From Herminiimonas sp. (GTDB lineage Bacteria; Pseudomonadota; Gammaproteobacteria; Burkholderiales; Burkholderiaceae_D), in the NCBI GenBank assembly GCA_028292665.1, contig JAQGLW010000003.1, positions 1-40,833 of the forward strand: a DNA stretch of 40,833 nucleotides, given 5' to 3'. This document shows, piece after piece, positions 16,416 to 23,675 of the stretch. Positions within the stretch are counted from its first letter, which is position 1. Every line of letters starts with the position of its first letter. The position numbers and the translations under genes were made by a program. The notes beneath the pieces were generated by a model, which saw only the letters and a list, made by a program, of their open reading frames with translations, made no database searches and was not told the DNA's origin.

Positions 16416-16979
16416 ATGAAGAAAGTATCCTTGGCACTATTCATTTCATTGCTATCGATGGCTGGTTTTGCAATTGCACAAAGCTCGAGCGGTGTGACTG
16501 AAAGCACCGATCCGGCAAAGATTGCCGCAGTTGAACAACAGGCAAAGCAACTCATCGCGCAGGCATCGACGGATTCAGCAACTTCAGGCACGCAAGCAGC
16601 GCCTGATCAATCGACCACCCCGAAGAAGAAACAAAAACGCAAGGCGAAAAAAGCATCGAAAGCAGGAAAGAGCTCATCCGGCGCTAGCGGTGCATCAGGC
16701 ACGACCGGCAGCCCGGATTCGACTAGCGGCAGCACCGGGGGCAGCTCGGGTTCAAGCGGTACTTCCGGCGCTACGGGCGGCAGCAGCTCCGCTCCCAGCG
16801 GAGCTTCCGGCGGCGCTATGGGCGGTAGCAGTTCCGCTCCCAGCGGAGCTTCCGGCGGCACGACGGGCGGCGGTTCCAGCTCGGGCTCCAGTGGCGCTGC
16901 GGGTGCCAGCGGCGGTGCAGCCAGTGGAACATCCGGCACCTCCGGTTCAGGCGCGCCTGGAAGTTCAAGCAACAAGTAA
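16416..16979 (+). CDS. Secreted Gly/Ser/Ala-rich repeat protein, function unknown
   Basis: A 187-residue low-complexity protein. It has a clear Sec signal peptide (MKKVSLALFISLLSMAGF, cleavage after AIA), a mixed helical stretch with many Gln/Ala to about residue 64, a strongly basic block KKKQKRKAKKASK (about 69-81), and then about 100 residues of almost only Gly, Ser, Ala, Thr and Pro. Part of this tail is a 15-residue tandem repeat (GGSSSAPSGASGG plus two). No catalytic motif exists. The composition suggests a disordered surface or matrix protein; the basic block could bind DNA, polysaccharide or the outer membrane. Strong GGAGG ribosome site and a clear 3' hairpin frame it as a single-gene unit. 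It lies just upstream of the GMC redox operon, but any link is inference. Confidence 0.75.
   Translation: MKKVSLALFISLLSMAGFAIAQSSSGVTESTDPAKIAAVEQQAKQLIAQASTDSATSGTQAAPDQSTTPKKKQKRKAKKASKAGKSSSGASGASGTTGSPDSTSGSTGGSSGSSGTSGATGGSSSAPSGASGGAMGGSSSAPSGASGGTTGGGSSSGSSGAAGASGGAASGTSGTSGSGAPGSSSNK
16776..16865 (+). repeat. Two tandem 45-bp units inside the Gly/Ser-rich gene
   Basis: Units 16776-16820 and 16821-16865 match at about 40 of 45 positions and keep frame (15 residues each). Unit 1 contains the hairpin GCTCCGCT-ccc-AGCGGAGC at 16786-16804, and unit 2 keeps a weaker version. The copy number could change by slippage. Confidence 0.75.
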
Positions 16980-16993
16980 CAGCGAGCAGAGTC

Positions 16994-17018
16994 CGGCCAA
17001 CAGCATGGCTGTTGGCCG
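16994..17018 (+). terminator. Strong hairpin after the Gly/Ser-rich gene
   Basis: Perfect 11-bp stem, CGGCCAACAGC (16994-17004) pairing with 17008-17018 around an ATG loop, 15 bases after the stop codon. No T-run follows, so it may act as a terminator or an mRNA-protecting stem. Confidence 0.6.
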
Positions 17019-17586
17019 ATGATTCCTCTTGCACCATTGCGTTTCCGGATTTTTCTTTGATCGGGCTTGCGCTGAAGTCGCATGCTCTGTTCAGGCAGGC
17101 GAATTGCTCAACGCGCTATTCGGCTCTCACTTCCAATGCGGCCAAAAATCGCGACACCTTATCGCAGATGACGATGACGCATCCCAATTCCACCACTTGT
17201 CGATTGTCCGGAAGAGGTTTCTGCACAGCTGAAAAAATTGCACTGTGCAGCAGCATCCGATCCAGGTCGGTAAATTGCCGCGCCGAGCGCAAAGGCACCG
17301 ACGATATTTTCCGGTCCGGCCATGCCGGTTGATAGATACAGATGCGGCGCATATCTATTTTCCTTGTTATAAATTTTTCCAATAATTGTAAATGCAGCTT
17401 GGGAAAAAGCCGGATTCGGTGCATGCGGCGGCCGGATTATTTCCATTTTCCTCAATAGAACATGTGTCGGCAGTTTCAATGCATATTCGATGAACGATGT
17501 CGTCACTGTTGCGTCAATGGGCAGTATAAAAATAGGCATGTAATTTGCAACTTCGGAATTCACCGGTTCAACTTTCGGAGCGGAGA
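17019..17586. other. Unassigned stretch of about 570 bases
   Basis: I see no recognised gene. Open frames exist on both strands: minus 17563-17159 (134 codons, GTG start), minus 17424-17116 (102 codons) and plus 17012-17332. None has a ribosome site plus a recognisable domain. TATAAA at 17525-17530 could be a -10 box for the GMC operon, without a good -35. The stretch may hold a decayed gene. Confidence 0.35.
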
Positions 17587-18348
17587 ATGGAAAAAATATC
17601 CCGGCGATCTTTTTTTAAAGTGGCGGGCGCCGCAGCTGCCACGGCAGCGGCAGAAGCCAACGCGCTGACCAAGGGCACAAATGCACATGCCGCCTCAAGC
17701 TCTTCTTCCTCCGCGCATCATGCTGCATATACTTTCTTGAATACCGATGAAGCGCGATTTATCGAGCCTGCGGTAGAGCGGCTTATTCCTGCCGATGAAA
17801 ACGGCCCCGGTGCGCTCGACGCGGGCGTGCCGTTTTATATCGACAAGCAGCTCGGCGGCGCATGGGGTGCGGGTGAGCGCCTGTACCGGAGCGGCCCCTG
17901 GCAGCAGGGAACGCCATCACAGGGGTATCAATTGCCCTTTACGCCTGCGGAGCTGTTCCGCAATGCATTACGCGGCATCAGGGCCGACCTCGGCAAATCG
18001 GGAAAAGGCGCTTTTGCCAAACTTTCCGCGCAGGACCAGGATGCCTATCTTAAATCGCTGCAAACCGGAAAAACCGATCTGGCCGGCGTGCCGTCCAGCG
18101 TCTTTTTCGAGTCGCTGCTGGAACTGACGATAGAAGGTTTTTTCAGCGATCCGGTTTATGGCGGCAACAAGGACATGGTGTCCTGGAAAATGATCGGATT
18201 TCCCGGCGCTTATGCATCCTACTACGACCTTGTCGATCAGCATGGCATCGCGTTCACGCGTGCGCCGATCAGCCTGGCCGACAACGGCAGAGGCGTGATC
18301 CATGTCCATCCCGACATACCGTTGACCACCCGTCCCGGAGGTAAATAA
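17587..18348 (+). CDS. Gluconate 2-dehydrogenase subunit 3-type small subunit, Tat-exported
   Basis: A 253-residue protein of the gluconate 2-dehydrogenase subunit 3 family, the small chaperone-like subunit of membrane or periplasmic GMC dehydrogenases. It begins with a Tat signal, twin arginines in SRRSFFKVAG (residues 5-14), followed by an alanine-rich hydrophobic stretch. The mature part has family-typical segments such as RFIEPAVERLIPAD (about 58-71) and PFYIDKQLGG (about 84-93). The large subunit lacks its own signal, so by analogy with FAD glucose dehydrogenase this subunit would carry it through the Tat pore. The ATG at 17587 is supported by GGAG at 17577-17580. The gene ends one base before the GMC gene. 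Confidence 0.87.
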   Translation: MEKISRRSFFKVAGAAAATAAAEANALTKGTNAHAASSSSSSAHHAAYTFLNTDEARFIEPAVERLIPADENGPGALDAGVPFYIDKQLGGAWGAGERLYRSGPWQQGTPSQGYQLPFTPAELFRNALRGIRADLGKSGKGAFAKLSAQDQDAYLKSLQTGKTDLAGVPSSVFFESLLELTIEGFFSDPVYGGNKDMVSWKMIGFPGAYASYYDLVDQHGIAFTRAPISLADNGRGVIHVHPDIPLTTRPGGK

Positions 18349-18349
18349 T

Positions 18350-20119
18350 ATGGCAACCAGACTGGCTGAAGTCGATGCCGTGCTGCTGGGCGTGGGACTG
18401 GTCGGCACCATGCTCGGTCGCGAGCTGACGCGTGCAGGCTTGAAAGTGGTCGGCCTGGAGCGCGGCGAACCGCGCTCGACCGTACCCGATTTTCAGGGGC
18501 CACAGATGCACGACGAGCTGCGCTATGCGGTCCGCAAGGCGATGATGCAGGACTCTTCGAAAGAAGCAATGACCCTGCGCAATACGAGCAATGAGACGGC
18601 GCTGCCGATCCGGCGATGGGAGAGCTTTCTGCCCGGCACAGGGCTCGGCGGCGCGGCGGTGCACTGGAATGGTCAAACTTACCGATTCCAGGATACGGAT
18701 TTCAAAATGCGATCGCACACGATCGAGCGTTACGGCAAAAACTTCATGGCTGCCGAGCTGACTGTCCAGGATTGGGGCATCACCGCGGCCGAGCTGGAAC
18801 CGTATTACGATCGGTTCGAATATCTGCTCGGGGTAAGCGGCAAGGCAGGCAACCTGAAAGGACAAAAGATTGCGGGCGGCAATCCGTTCGAAGATCCGCG
18901 CACACGCGACTATCCGACGCCGCCGATGAAAGAGCCTTACGGTTCGGCGATGTTCCGCAAAGCGGCTGCCGGCCTCGGCTACCATCCTTATCCGCAACCA
19001 TCCTCGAATCTGAGCCAGCCCTACACGAATCCGGAGGGCATGACTCTGAGCACCTGCATGTTCTGCGGCTATTGCGAACGGTTCGGCTGCGAGCATTACG
19101 CGAAATCGTCGCCGCAGACGGTCCTGCTGCCGGTATTGCTGAAGGATAAAAATTTCACATTGCGCACGCAGTCGCATGTATTGCGGATCAATCTCGACCA
19201 GAGCCGCAAGCAGGCCACCGGCGTCACCTACGTCGATGCATTCGGACGGGAATTCGAGCAGCCGGCCAAGCTGGTGATCGTCGGCACCTTTGCGCTTAAC
19301 AATGTGCGGATGCTGCTGCTGTCGGGCATCGGCAAGCCGTACGACCCGAAAACCGGCGCCGGCGTGGTGGGGCGCAACTATGCATATCAGACGATGAGCT
19401 CGGTGCAGGTTTTCTACGACCAGAAAACCAACATCAATCCGTTCATGCGCTCCGGCGCGAACGGTACCTTGATCGCCGATTTCGTCAGCGACAATTTCGA
19501 TCATGGACCGCTCGGTTTCATCGGCGGCGCCTACGTCGGCGAAATCATGACGCACGGCAGGCCGATCGAATTCCATCCGACGCCGCCCGGCACGCCGGCA
19601 TGGGGCGCGCAATGGAAGAAAGCGGTAATCCAGCATTACAACCATACGTCGTCGCTCAATATCCATGGCAATTCGATGGCGAGTTCGCGCAACTATCTGG
19701 ATCTTGATCCGACCTACAAGGATGCGTGGGGATTGCCGTTGCTGCGGATTACGTTCGATTTTCCGGAGAACGACTTGAAAATGTCGGCGTATGTCACGCA
19801 AAAGGCGATGGAAATCGGCAAAGCGATGGGCGGGCAGCAGGTCTCGGGCGGGCCGCGCAAGGGGCCGTATACCGTCACCCAATATCAGACCACGCATAAC
19901 ACCGGCGGAACGGTGATGGGCACCGACCCGTCCACCAGCGTCGTCAATCGCTATCTGCAAAGCTGGGATGTGCCCAACGTCTTCGTGATCGGCGCATCGA
20001 ACTTTCCGCAGAATGCTTCATACAATCCGACCGACACTATCGGCGCGCTGGCGTACTGGGCCGCCGAAGCGATCGTCACGCACTACATCAAATCTCCCGG
20101 CCCCTTGGTGCACACATGA
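18350..20119 (+). CDS. GMC family FAD dehydrogenase, large subunit with cysteine cluster
   Basis: A 589-residue GMC oxidoreductase resembling the catalytic subunits of FAD-dependent glucose, gluconate or sorbitol dehydrogenases. The FAD-binding glycine motif is near the N-terminus (GVGLVGTMLG, residues 14-23), with GTGLGGAAVHWNG at 96-108. The C-terminal active-site part has His516 in HNTGG and Asn559 in NPT. Four cysteines, Cys236, Cys239, Cys242 and Cys247, match the region that holds a 3Fe-4S cluster in FAD glucose dehydrogenase. It has no signal peptide and probably hitchhikes with the Tat-type small subunit. GGAGG lies at 18337-18341 inside the small subunit gene, and the stop overlaps the cytochrome start (ATGA). 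The sugar or alcohol substrate cannot be read. Confidence 0.9.
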   Translation: MATRLAEVDAVLLGVGLVGTMLGRELTRAGLKVVGLERGEPRSTVPDFQGPQMHDELRYAVRKAMMQDSSKEAMTLRNTSNETALPIRRWESFLPGTGLGGAAVHWNGQTYRFQDTDFKMRSHTIERYGKNFMAAELTVQDWGITAAELEPYYDRFEYLLGVSGKAGNLKGQKIAGGNPFEDPRTRDYPTPPMKEPYGSAMFRKAAAGLGYHPYPQPSSNLSQPYTNPEGMTLSTCMFCGYCERFGCEHYAKSSPQTVLLPVLLKDKNFTLRTQSHVLRINLDQSRKQATGVTYVDAFGREFEQPAKLVIVGTFALNNVRMLLLSGIGKPYDPKTGAGVVGRNYAYQTMSSVQVFYDQKTNINPFMRSGANGTLIADFVSDNFDHGPLGFIGGAYVGEIMTHGRPIEFHPTPPGTPAWGAQWKKAVIQHYNHTSSLNIHGNSMASSRNYLDLDPTYKDAWGLPLLRITFDFPENDLKMSAYVTQKAMEIGKAMGGQQVSGGPRKGPYTVTQYQTTHNTGGTVMGTDPSTSVVNRYLQSWDVPNVFVIGASNFPQNASYNPTDTIGALAYWAAEAIVTHYIKSPGPLVHT

Positions 20120-21012
20120 TACGCGCTATCTCATTTATCGCTGCATTGTCCGCCACGACAGCACTGACCGCTGTGCAACCGGCGCAGGCCCAGGTTTCAG
20201 GATCCGCCGGCGGCGGCAGTGCGGGCAATCCGGGCATGCAGATCGCCACGCGCGGCGCAGCGAACGGCGTGGCGGCATGCGCCAGCTGCCACGGCGCGCA
20301 AGGCGAGGGCAATGCCGCCGCCGGCTTCCCGCGGATCGCCGGCCAATCGCAAATATACCTGGCGCGGCAACTGGCGAGTTATGCCAACGGCAGCCGCAGC
20401 AATCCGGTCATGAATCCGATCGCCAAGGGACTTACGCAGGAGCAGATCAATGCGGTCAGCGCCTATTACTCCGGACTTGATGCGCCGTCATCCAAACCTG
20501 TACAGCAACCGGCGGCCAATGTGATGCAGCGGGGACGCACACTCGCGACGGTAGGCGACGGCAGCAAGGGAATCCAGAACTGCGCGAATTGCCATGGTCC
20601 GGGAGGCGTCGGCTTGCCGCCGACTTATCCTTATCTTGCAAACCAGCACAGCGCCTATCTGGTTGCCGCGCTGGACGAATGGAAAAGCGGTGCGCGCAAT
20701 ACCGATCCAAGCCAGCAAATGGTGATGATCGCCAAGCGACTCAACGATGCCGACATTGCCGCAGTTGCGGGATATTACGCAGCGCAGCCTGCACCGGATA
20801 CGAAACGTATCAACGTTCCGCTTGGCTCCGCAACACGCCCGGTCCGGCCCGGCGCCTCTTCCGGCGCGCAATCGGGATCCGGTTCGCAACCTGCGCAAGG
20901 CATCGGCATTGAGCAAGGTGCGCCGACCACCGGCGGCAGCCAAGGGCCGGGCGGCGGCGGGGCCGCGTCGGGCAGCGGGCCGTCCGGCAGTCCGTCCGGC
21001 GGCACGCGATGA
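20116..21012 (+). CDS. Di-heme cytochrome c subunit with Gly/Ser-rich tail
   Basis: A 298-residue exported cytochrome c. After a Sec signal (cleavage near AQA, residue 26) come two cytochrome c domains with CASCH (55-59) and CANCH (156-160). Candidate axial methionines are Met99 in NPVMNPI and Met202 or Met204 in QQMVMIAKRL. From about residue 238 the protein becomes a disordered tail rich in Gly, Ser, Pro and Gln. Cytochrome subunits of FAD glucose or gluconate dehydrogenases usually have three hemes and a membrane anchor; here I count two hemes and no C-terminal helix. The start overlaps the GMC stop. It should take electrons from the flavoprotein in the periplasm and pass them on, possibly to the HiPIP encoded next. 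Confidence 0.88.
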   Translation: MIRAISFIAALSATTALTAVQPAQAQVSGSAGGGSAGNPGMQIATRGAANGVAACASCHGAQGEGNAAAGFPRIAGQSQIYLARQLASYANGSRSNPVMNPIAKGLTQEQINAVSAYYSGLDAPSSKPVQQPAANVMQRGRTLATVGDGSKGIQNCANCHGPGGVGLPPTYPYLANQHSAYLVAALDEWKSGARNTDPSQQMVMIAKRLNDADIAAVAGYYAAQPAPDTKRINVPLGSATRPVRPGASSGAQSGSGSQPAQGIGIEQGAPTTGGSQGPGGGGAASGSGPSGSPSGGTR

Positions 21013-21031
21013 AGCGATGCGATCGAGGCGC

Positions 21032-21043
21032 GTTAACGTTAAC
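21032..21043. repeat. 12-bp perfect palindrome between cytochrome and HiPIP genes
   Basis: GTTAACGTTAAC is its own reverse complement and is also two tandem copies of GTTAAC. It lies 20 bases after the cytochrome stop and 42 before the HiPIP start. It could be an operator half-site pair or chance. Confidence 0.4.
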
Positions 21044-21073
21044 TTGATTAGCCGGTTTTATTGACAGACAAAG

Positions 21074-21078
21074 AGGAG
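21074..21078 (+). promoter_or_regulatory. Ribosome site for the HiPIP gene
   Basis: AGGAG with a six-base spacer sets the start at ATG 21085 rather than the in-frame TTG at 21061. Confidence 0.7.
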
Positions 21079-21084
21079 CTTTTA

Positions 21085-21426
21085 ATGAATAAGCGACGCA
21101 TCGTGTTACGTTCGATTTCTACTGTTGCCGCAGCATCGGCCGCAGGCATACCGCTGTCTGCCTTTACCCAGAACAAGGCGCAGAAACTCGACGAAAAAGA
21201 TCCCCAGGCAGTCAGTCTCGGTTATGTGGACGATACCACCAGGGCGGACAAGACCAAATATCCGAAGCACGATAATTCCCAGGTATGCAGCGGATGCCAG
21301 TTCTATCAGGGACCGGCAAGCCAGCCATTGGCTCCATGTACTATTTTCGGCGGCAAGCAGGTAGCGGCCAAAGGCTGGTGCAGCGCCTATGTAAAGAAAA
21401 CTGCCCAAGGGGGCAGTTCGAGTTGA
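21085..21426 (+). CDS. High-potential iron-sulfur protein (HiPIP)
   Basis: A 113-residue exported HiPIP, a small periplasmic one-electron carrier with a 4Fe-4S cluster. The four cluster cysteines are Cys68, Cys71, Cys85 and Cys99 in the family spacing C-x2-C-x13-C-x13-C, and the aromatic residues CQFYQG and GWCSAYV shield the cluster. The leader MNKRRIVLRSI with a following alanine-rich stretch is Tat-like, as expected because HiPIPs fold with their cluster before export. It follows the GMC and cytochrome genes in the same direction after a 72-base gap, so it is a likely electron acceptor for that complex. An 8-bp hairpin sits at the 3' end of the coding region. Confidence 0.92.
   Translation: MNKRRIVLRSISTVAAASAAGIPLSAFTQNKAQKLDEKDPQAVSLGYVDDTTRADKTKYPKHDNSQVCSGCQFYQGPASQPLAPCTIFGGKQVAAKGWCSAYVKKTAQGGSSS
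21399..21418 (+). terminator. Hairpin at the 3' end of the HiPIP coding region
   Basis: AACTGCCC (21399-21406) pairs with GGGCAGTT (21411-21418) across an AAGG loop, ending five bases before the stop codon. There is no T-run. It may close the GMC-cytochrome-HiPIP transcript or protect its 3' end. Confidence 0.35.
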
Positions 21427-21468
21427 CGAGCGCTTCCGACGGTAAAGCCGGATTCGATGGTGTCTTGT

Positions 21469-21804
21469 TCAATGGTGTCTTGATTTCGGCGGAGTGTCTT
21501 TCTGCGTCTTGCTGTCTGCATCGGTTTTTGCCGGTTCGACCCGCGTGATCGATTTGACTGCGATTGGATCGCTTGCCGGGAAAGTCAGTTCGACTGCCTC
21601 ATCCAGCAACGCGTCTTCCCGTACTTCAGGATCGGGCGATGCGGTATGGCGTTGCGTTCTATCCTGCCATGTCGCGTGATCGGGCGTCACGTCTTTCGGT
21701 GTAACTTCAACTGGAGAGTCGCCGTGCGACGACGATGAGGTGGATGGCTGCTTTGCGCCGGCCTTTTTTACCTGTGTACTGCACTGTGTACTGGATTTCG
21801 ACAT
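21469..21804 (-). CDS. Small hydrophilic hypothetical protein
   Basis: A 111-residue hydrophilic protein with no signal peptide or membrane segment. The N-terminal half is rich in Ser, Thr, Lys and Pro. The only conserved-looking part is a segment around DEAVELTFPASDPIAV (about residues 74-89); short proteins with this ETFPASDP-type motif are common in Burkholderiales and have no assigned function, as far as I recall. GGAGG just upstream favours the ATG at 21804 over 21816. The gene is convergent with the HiPIP gene, 42 bases apart. Probably real, function unknown. Confidence 0.6.
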   Translation of the reverse strand: MSKSSTQCSTQVKKAGAKQPSTSSSSHGDSPVEVTPKDVTPDHATWQDRTQRHTASPDPEVREDALLDEAVELTFPASDPIAVKSITRVEPAKTDADSKTQKDTPPKSRHH

Positions 21805-21816
21805 CGATTCCTCCAT

Positions 21817-22142
21817 TTAATTTACGTTTAACTGCTGAATACGGCGGACTTTCTGTGTTCTCTGCCTGCTTCAGACGTGAATCAATGATGCATCGGATGT
21901 GAAGCATTTCCCGTTTCGTATTTCCATCGCTCCACACATGATTGTTGGAGAGGTATTCGTTATCAAAGTTTCGGCTAATTTAAGTTAATCGCGATAGATG
22001 CGAGCGATAAACATTTTCCGTGCCGATACATGGTTTCACTGGAATTTTGAATGCAATGCAGACCGGGCTGTATTGACTCGGCCGGCGTCGGAATGCGCCG
22101 TCGGTCTGGCAAATCGTGTGCGGGTTCTGGTACAGTGCCGCC
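21817..22142. promoter_or_regulatory. 326-base divergent intergenic region
   Basis: This lies between the hypothetical gene (minus) and rsuA (plus). Apart from the extended -10 box noted for rsuA and an isolated TTGACT at 22073-22078, I see no gene, RNA or strong inverted repeat. A short minus-strand frame at 21937-21707 lacks coding features. Confidence 0.3.
22128..22136 (+). promoter_or_regulatory. Candidate extended -10 box for rsuA
   Basis: TGG followed by TACAGT fits an extended -10 element. It ends six bases before the ATG at 22143, so the transcript would begin at about the start codon. Confidence 0.4.
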
Positions 22143-22859
22143 ATGAGTAAACTGACTTTAGACCGCATCCTGCAATCGCAGGGATTCGGTACCCGTAAAT
22201 GGTGCCGCGAATTGATTTCCGATGGAGAGGTGACAATCGGCGGCGAAACCGTCACCGATTATCGCGCCGGTTTCGGAACGGCCGGCCTGGCGTTTACATT
22301 GTTCGGCGAGGAATGGCTTTATCGAGAGCATGTCTACATCGCATTGAACAAGCCTGCTGATTTCGAGTGCTCCAGAAAGCCCAGCCATCATCCCGGCGTT
22401 CTGACGATTCTGCCGGAACAATTTACCTGGCGGGACGTGCAGCCGGTGGGCCGGCTGGATCACGACACGACCGGCTTGCTGCTGATGTCGGATGACGGCG
22501 CATTCATTCATGCGCAATCTTCCCCGAAGCGGCACATCCCGAAAGTATACGTGGCCACTACGGATGAGCCGGTAACGCCTGCGTTGACAGGACAATTGCT
22601 GGACGGCGTCAAACTGCATGACGAGCCCGCGCCGCTGGCGGCGCAGAGTTGCCGCATGATCGATACGCACCGGCTTGAAATCGTGCTGGAGCAGGGTAAA
22701 TATCATCAGGTCAAACGCATGCTCGCTGCGGCCGGCAACCATTGCAGTGCGCTGCGCCGTTCGGCGATCGGCGCATTGACGCTGGATGCGCTGGAGCTGG
22801 AGGAGGGCGAATGGTGCTATCTCGATGATGCGCAACTGATGTTATTGGCGCCGACGTAA
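22143..22859 (+). CDS. rsuA: 16S rRNA pseudouridine synthase, RsuA type
   Basis: A 238-residue pseudouridine synthase. An S4 RNA-binding domain covers about residues 3-45 (LDRILQSQGFGTRKWCRELI), followed by the catalytic domain with the nucleophile Asp106 in GRLDHDTTGLLL. The motif GKYHQVKRMLAAAGN matches the RsuA form (KYHQVKRM) rather than RluB/E/F (which have NRQVRRM), so the likely target is position 516 of 16S rRNA. Length is normal. There is no Shine-Dalgarno before the ATG, and a candidate -10 box sits directly upstream. The gene is convergent with the molybdopterin enzyme gene. Confidence 0.88.
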   Translation: MSKLTLDRILQSQGFGTRKWCRELISDGEVTIGGETVTDYRAGFGTAGLAFTLFGEEWLYREHVYIALNKPADFECSRKPSHHPGVLTILPEQFTWRDVQPVGRLDHDTTGLLLMSDDGAFIHAQSSPKRHIPKVYVATTDEPVTPALTGQLLDGVKLHDEPAPLAAQSCRMIDTHRLEIVLEQGKYHQVKRMLAAAGNHCSALRRSAIGALTLDALELEEGEWCYLDDAQLMLLAPT

Positions 22860-22898
22860 TGCGAGGAATGGAGATTTTTCAATCGCCGGCACATGCCC

Positions 22899-23675
22899 TC
22901 AAATGCCTGCATACCATTGATAGTCGTTGCTGTCTTCCCAATAGCCGCCTTTGCCGCCATTGATTTTTTCAAAGCTGTTCACCAACTCGACTCTCATCAG
23001 GTACTTGGCGTGTTTGTAGCCGAGCTGCCGCTCGACGCGCAGGCGAATCGGTGCGCCATTGGCGACGGGCAGCATCTTGCCGTTCAAGTCGTACGCAAGA
23101 ATCGTTTGCGGATGATACGCATCGTCCATGTCAATGCTTTCGTAATACAAATCCTTTCCATTGCTTTCCATCGGATCGGCGCAATGAAACACCACGAAGC
23201 GGGCGTCGGCGGCCGGCCGTACCGCAGCCAGTATCTGACTCAATTGCACACCGGTCCATTTGCCGATGGCGCTCCAGCCTTCGACACAGTCATGCCGGGT
23301 AATTTGTGTGCGGCTGGGCAGCGCACGCAGTTGCGCCAGCGAAAACTGCCTCGGCTTTTCAACCAGGCCGTCGACCTTCAGCGACCAGTCTGCGAAATTG
23401 TTGCCTGCCATCGCCTGATAGGCCGGATTGTCGGGATTGCTGGTGCCGTTGCTGCGGAATTGCGGCGACAAATCGGCTTCGCTGAATTCCTGCGCCATCG
23501 ATTTGCGGGACACCAGTGTCTTGTGCACGCTTTTGCTCAGGCTTTCTCCCGCGCTCATGACTTTGGGAAACCACTCGCTTCCGGAGATTCGATCGCATCC
23601 GGCCAACAGCAGCGCACCCAGTCCGCCGAGCGTACGCCGGAAAAATTTTCGCTTATCGGGATTGTGCGGGCTCAT
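22899..23675 (-). CDS. Molybdopterin-dependent oxidoreductase, sulfite oxidase/YedY-like fold
   Basis: A 258-residue exported molybdoenzyme. The N-terminus has twin arginines (KFFRRTLGG, residues 10-18) followed by ALLLAGC, so it may be a Tat substrate and a lipoprotein anchored at Cys27. The Mo-cofactor ligand is Cys130 in RHDCVEGW, and the family pattern ADPMES and LRVERQLGYKHAKY follow. These enzymes transfer oxygen atoms or electrons in the periplasm; YedY/MsrP reduces methionine sulfoxides in proteins. It is translationally coupled to the cytochrome b gene upstream (ATGA), which should exchange electrons with it. It lacks the MsrP residues I could check with certainty, so the substrate is left open. 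Confidence 0.85.
   Translation of the reverse strand: MSPHNPDKRKFFRRTLGGLGALLLAGCDRISGSEWFPKVMSAGESLSKSVHKTLVSRKSMAQEFSEADLSPQFRSNGTSNPDNPAYQAMAGNNFADWSLKVDGLVEKPRQFSLAQLRALPSRTQITRHDCVEGWSAIGKWTGVQLSQILAAVRPAADARFVVFHCADPMESNGKDLYYESIDMDDAYHPQTILAYDLNGKMLPVANGAPIRLRVERQLGYKHAKYLMRVELVNSFEKINGGKGGYWEDSNDYQWYAGI

Noticed and set aside
16681-16979. Possible CRISPR array or repeat cluster
   Set aside because: The repeats are in-frame codons for Gly/Ser with no unique spacers of even length; it is a low-complexity coding region.
18269-19960. Long open frame (563 codons) on the minus strand opposite the GMC gene
   Set aside because: It lies fully antisense to a gene with clear motifs, is rich in Arg and His from the complementary GC-rich codons, and has no domain or ribosome site.
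21707-21937. Small minus-strand frame overlapping the hypothetical gene start
   Set aside because: No ribosome site, overlaps a better supported gene, and has no conserved segment.
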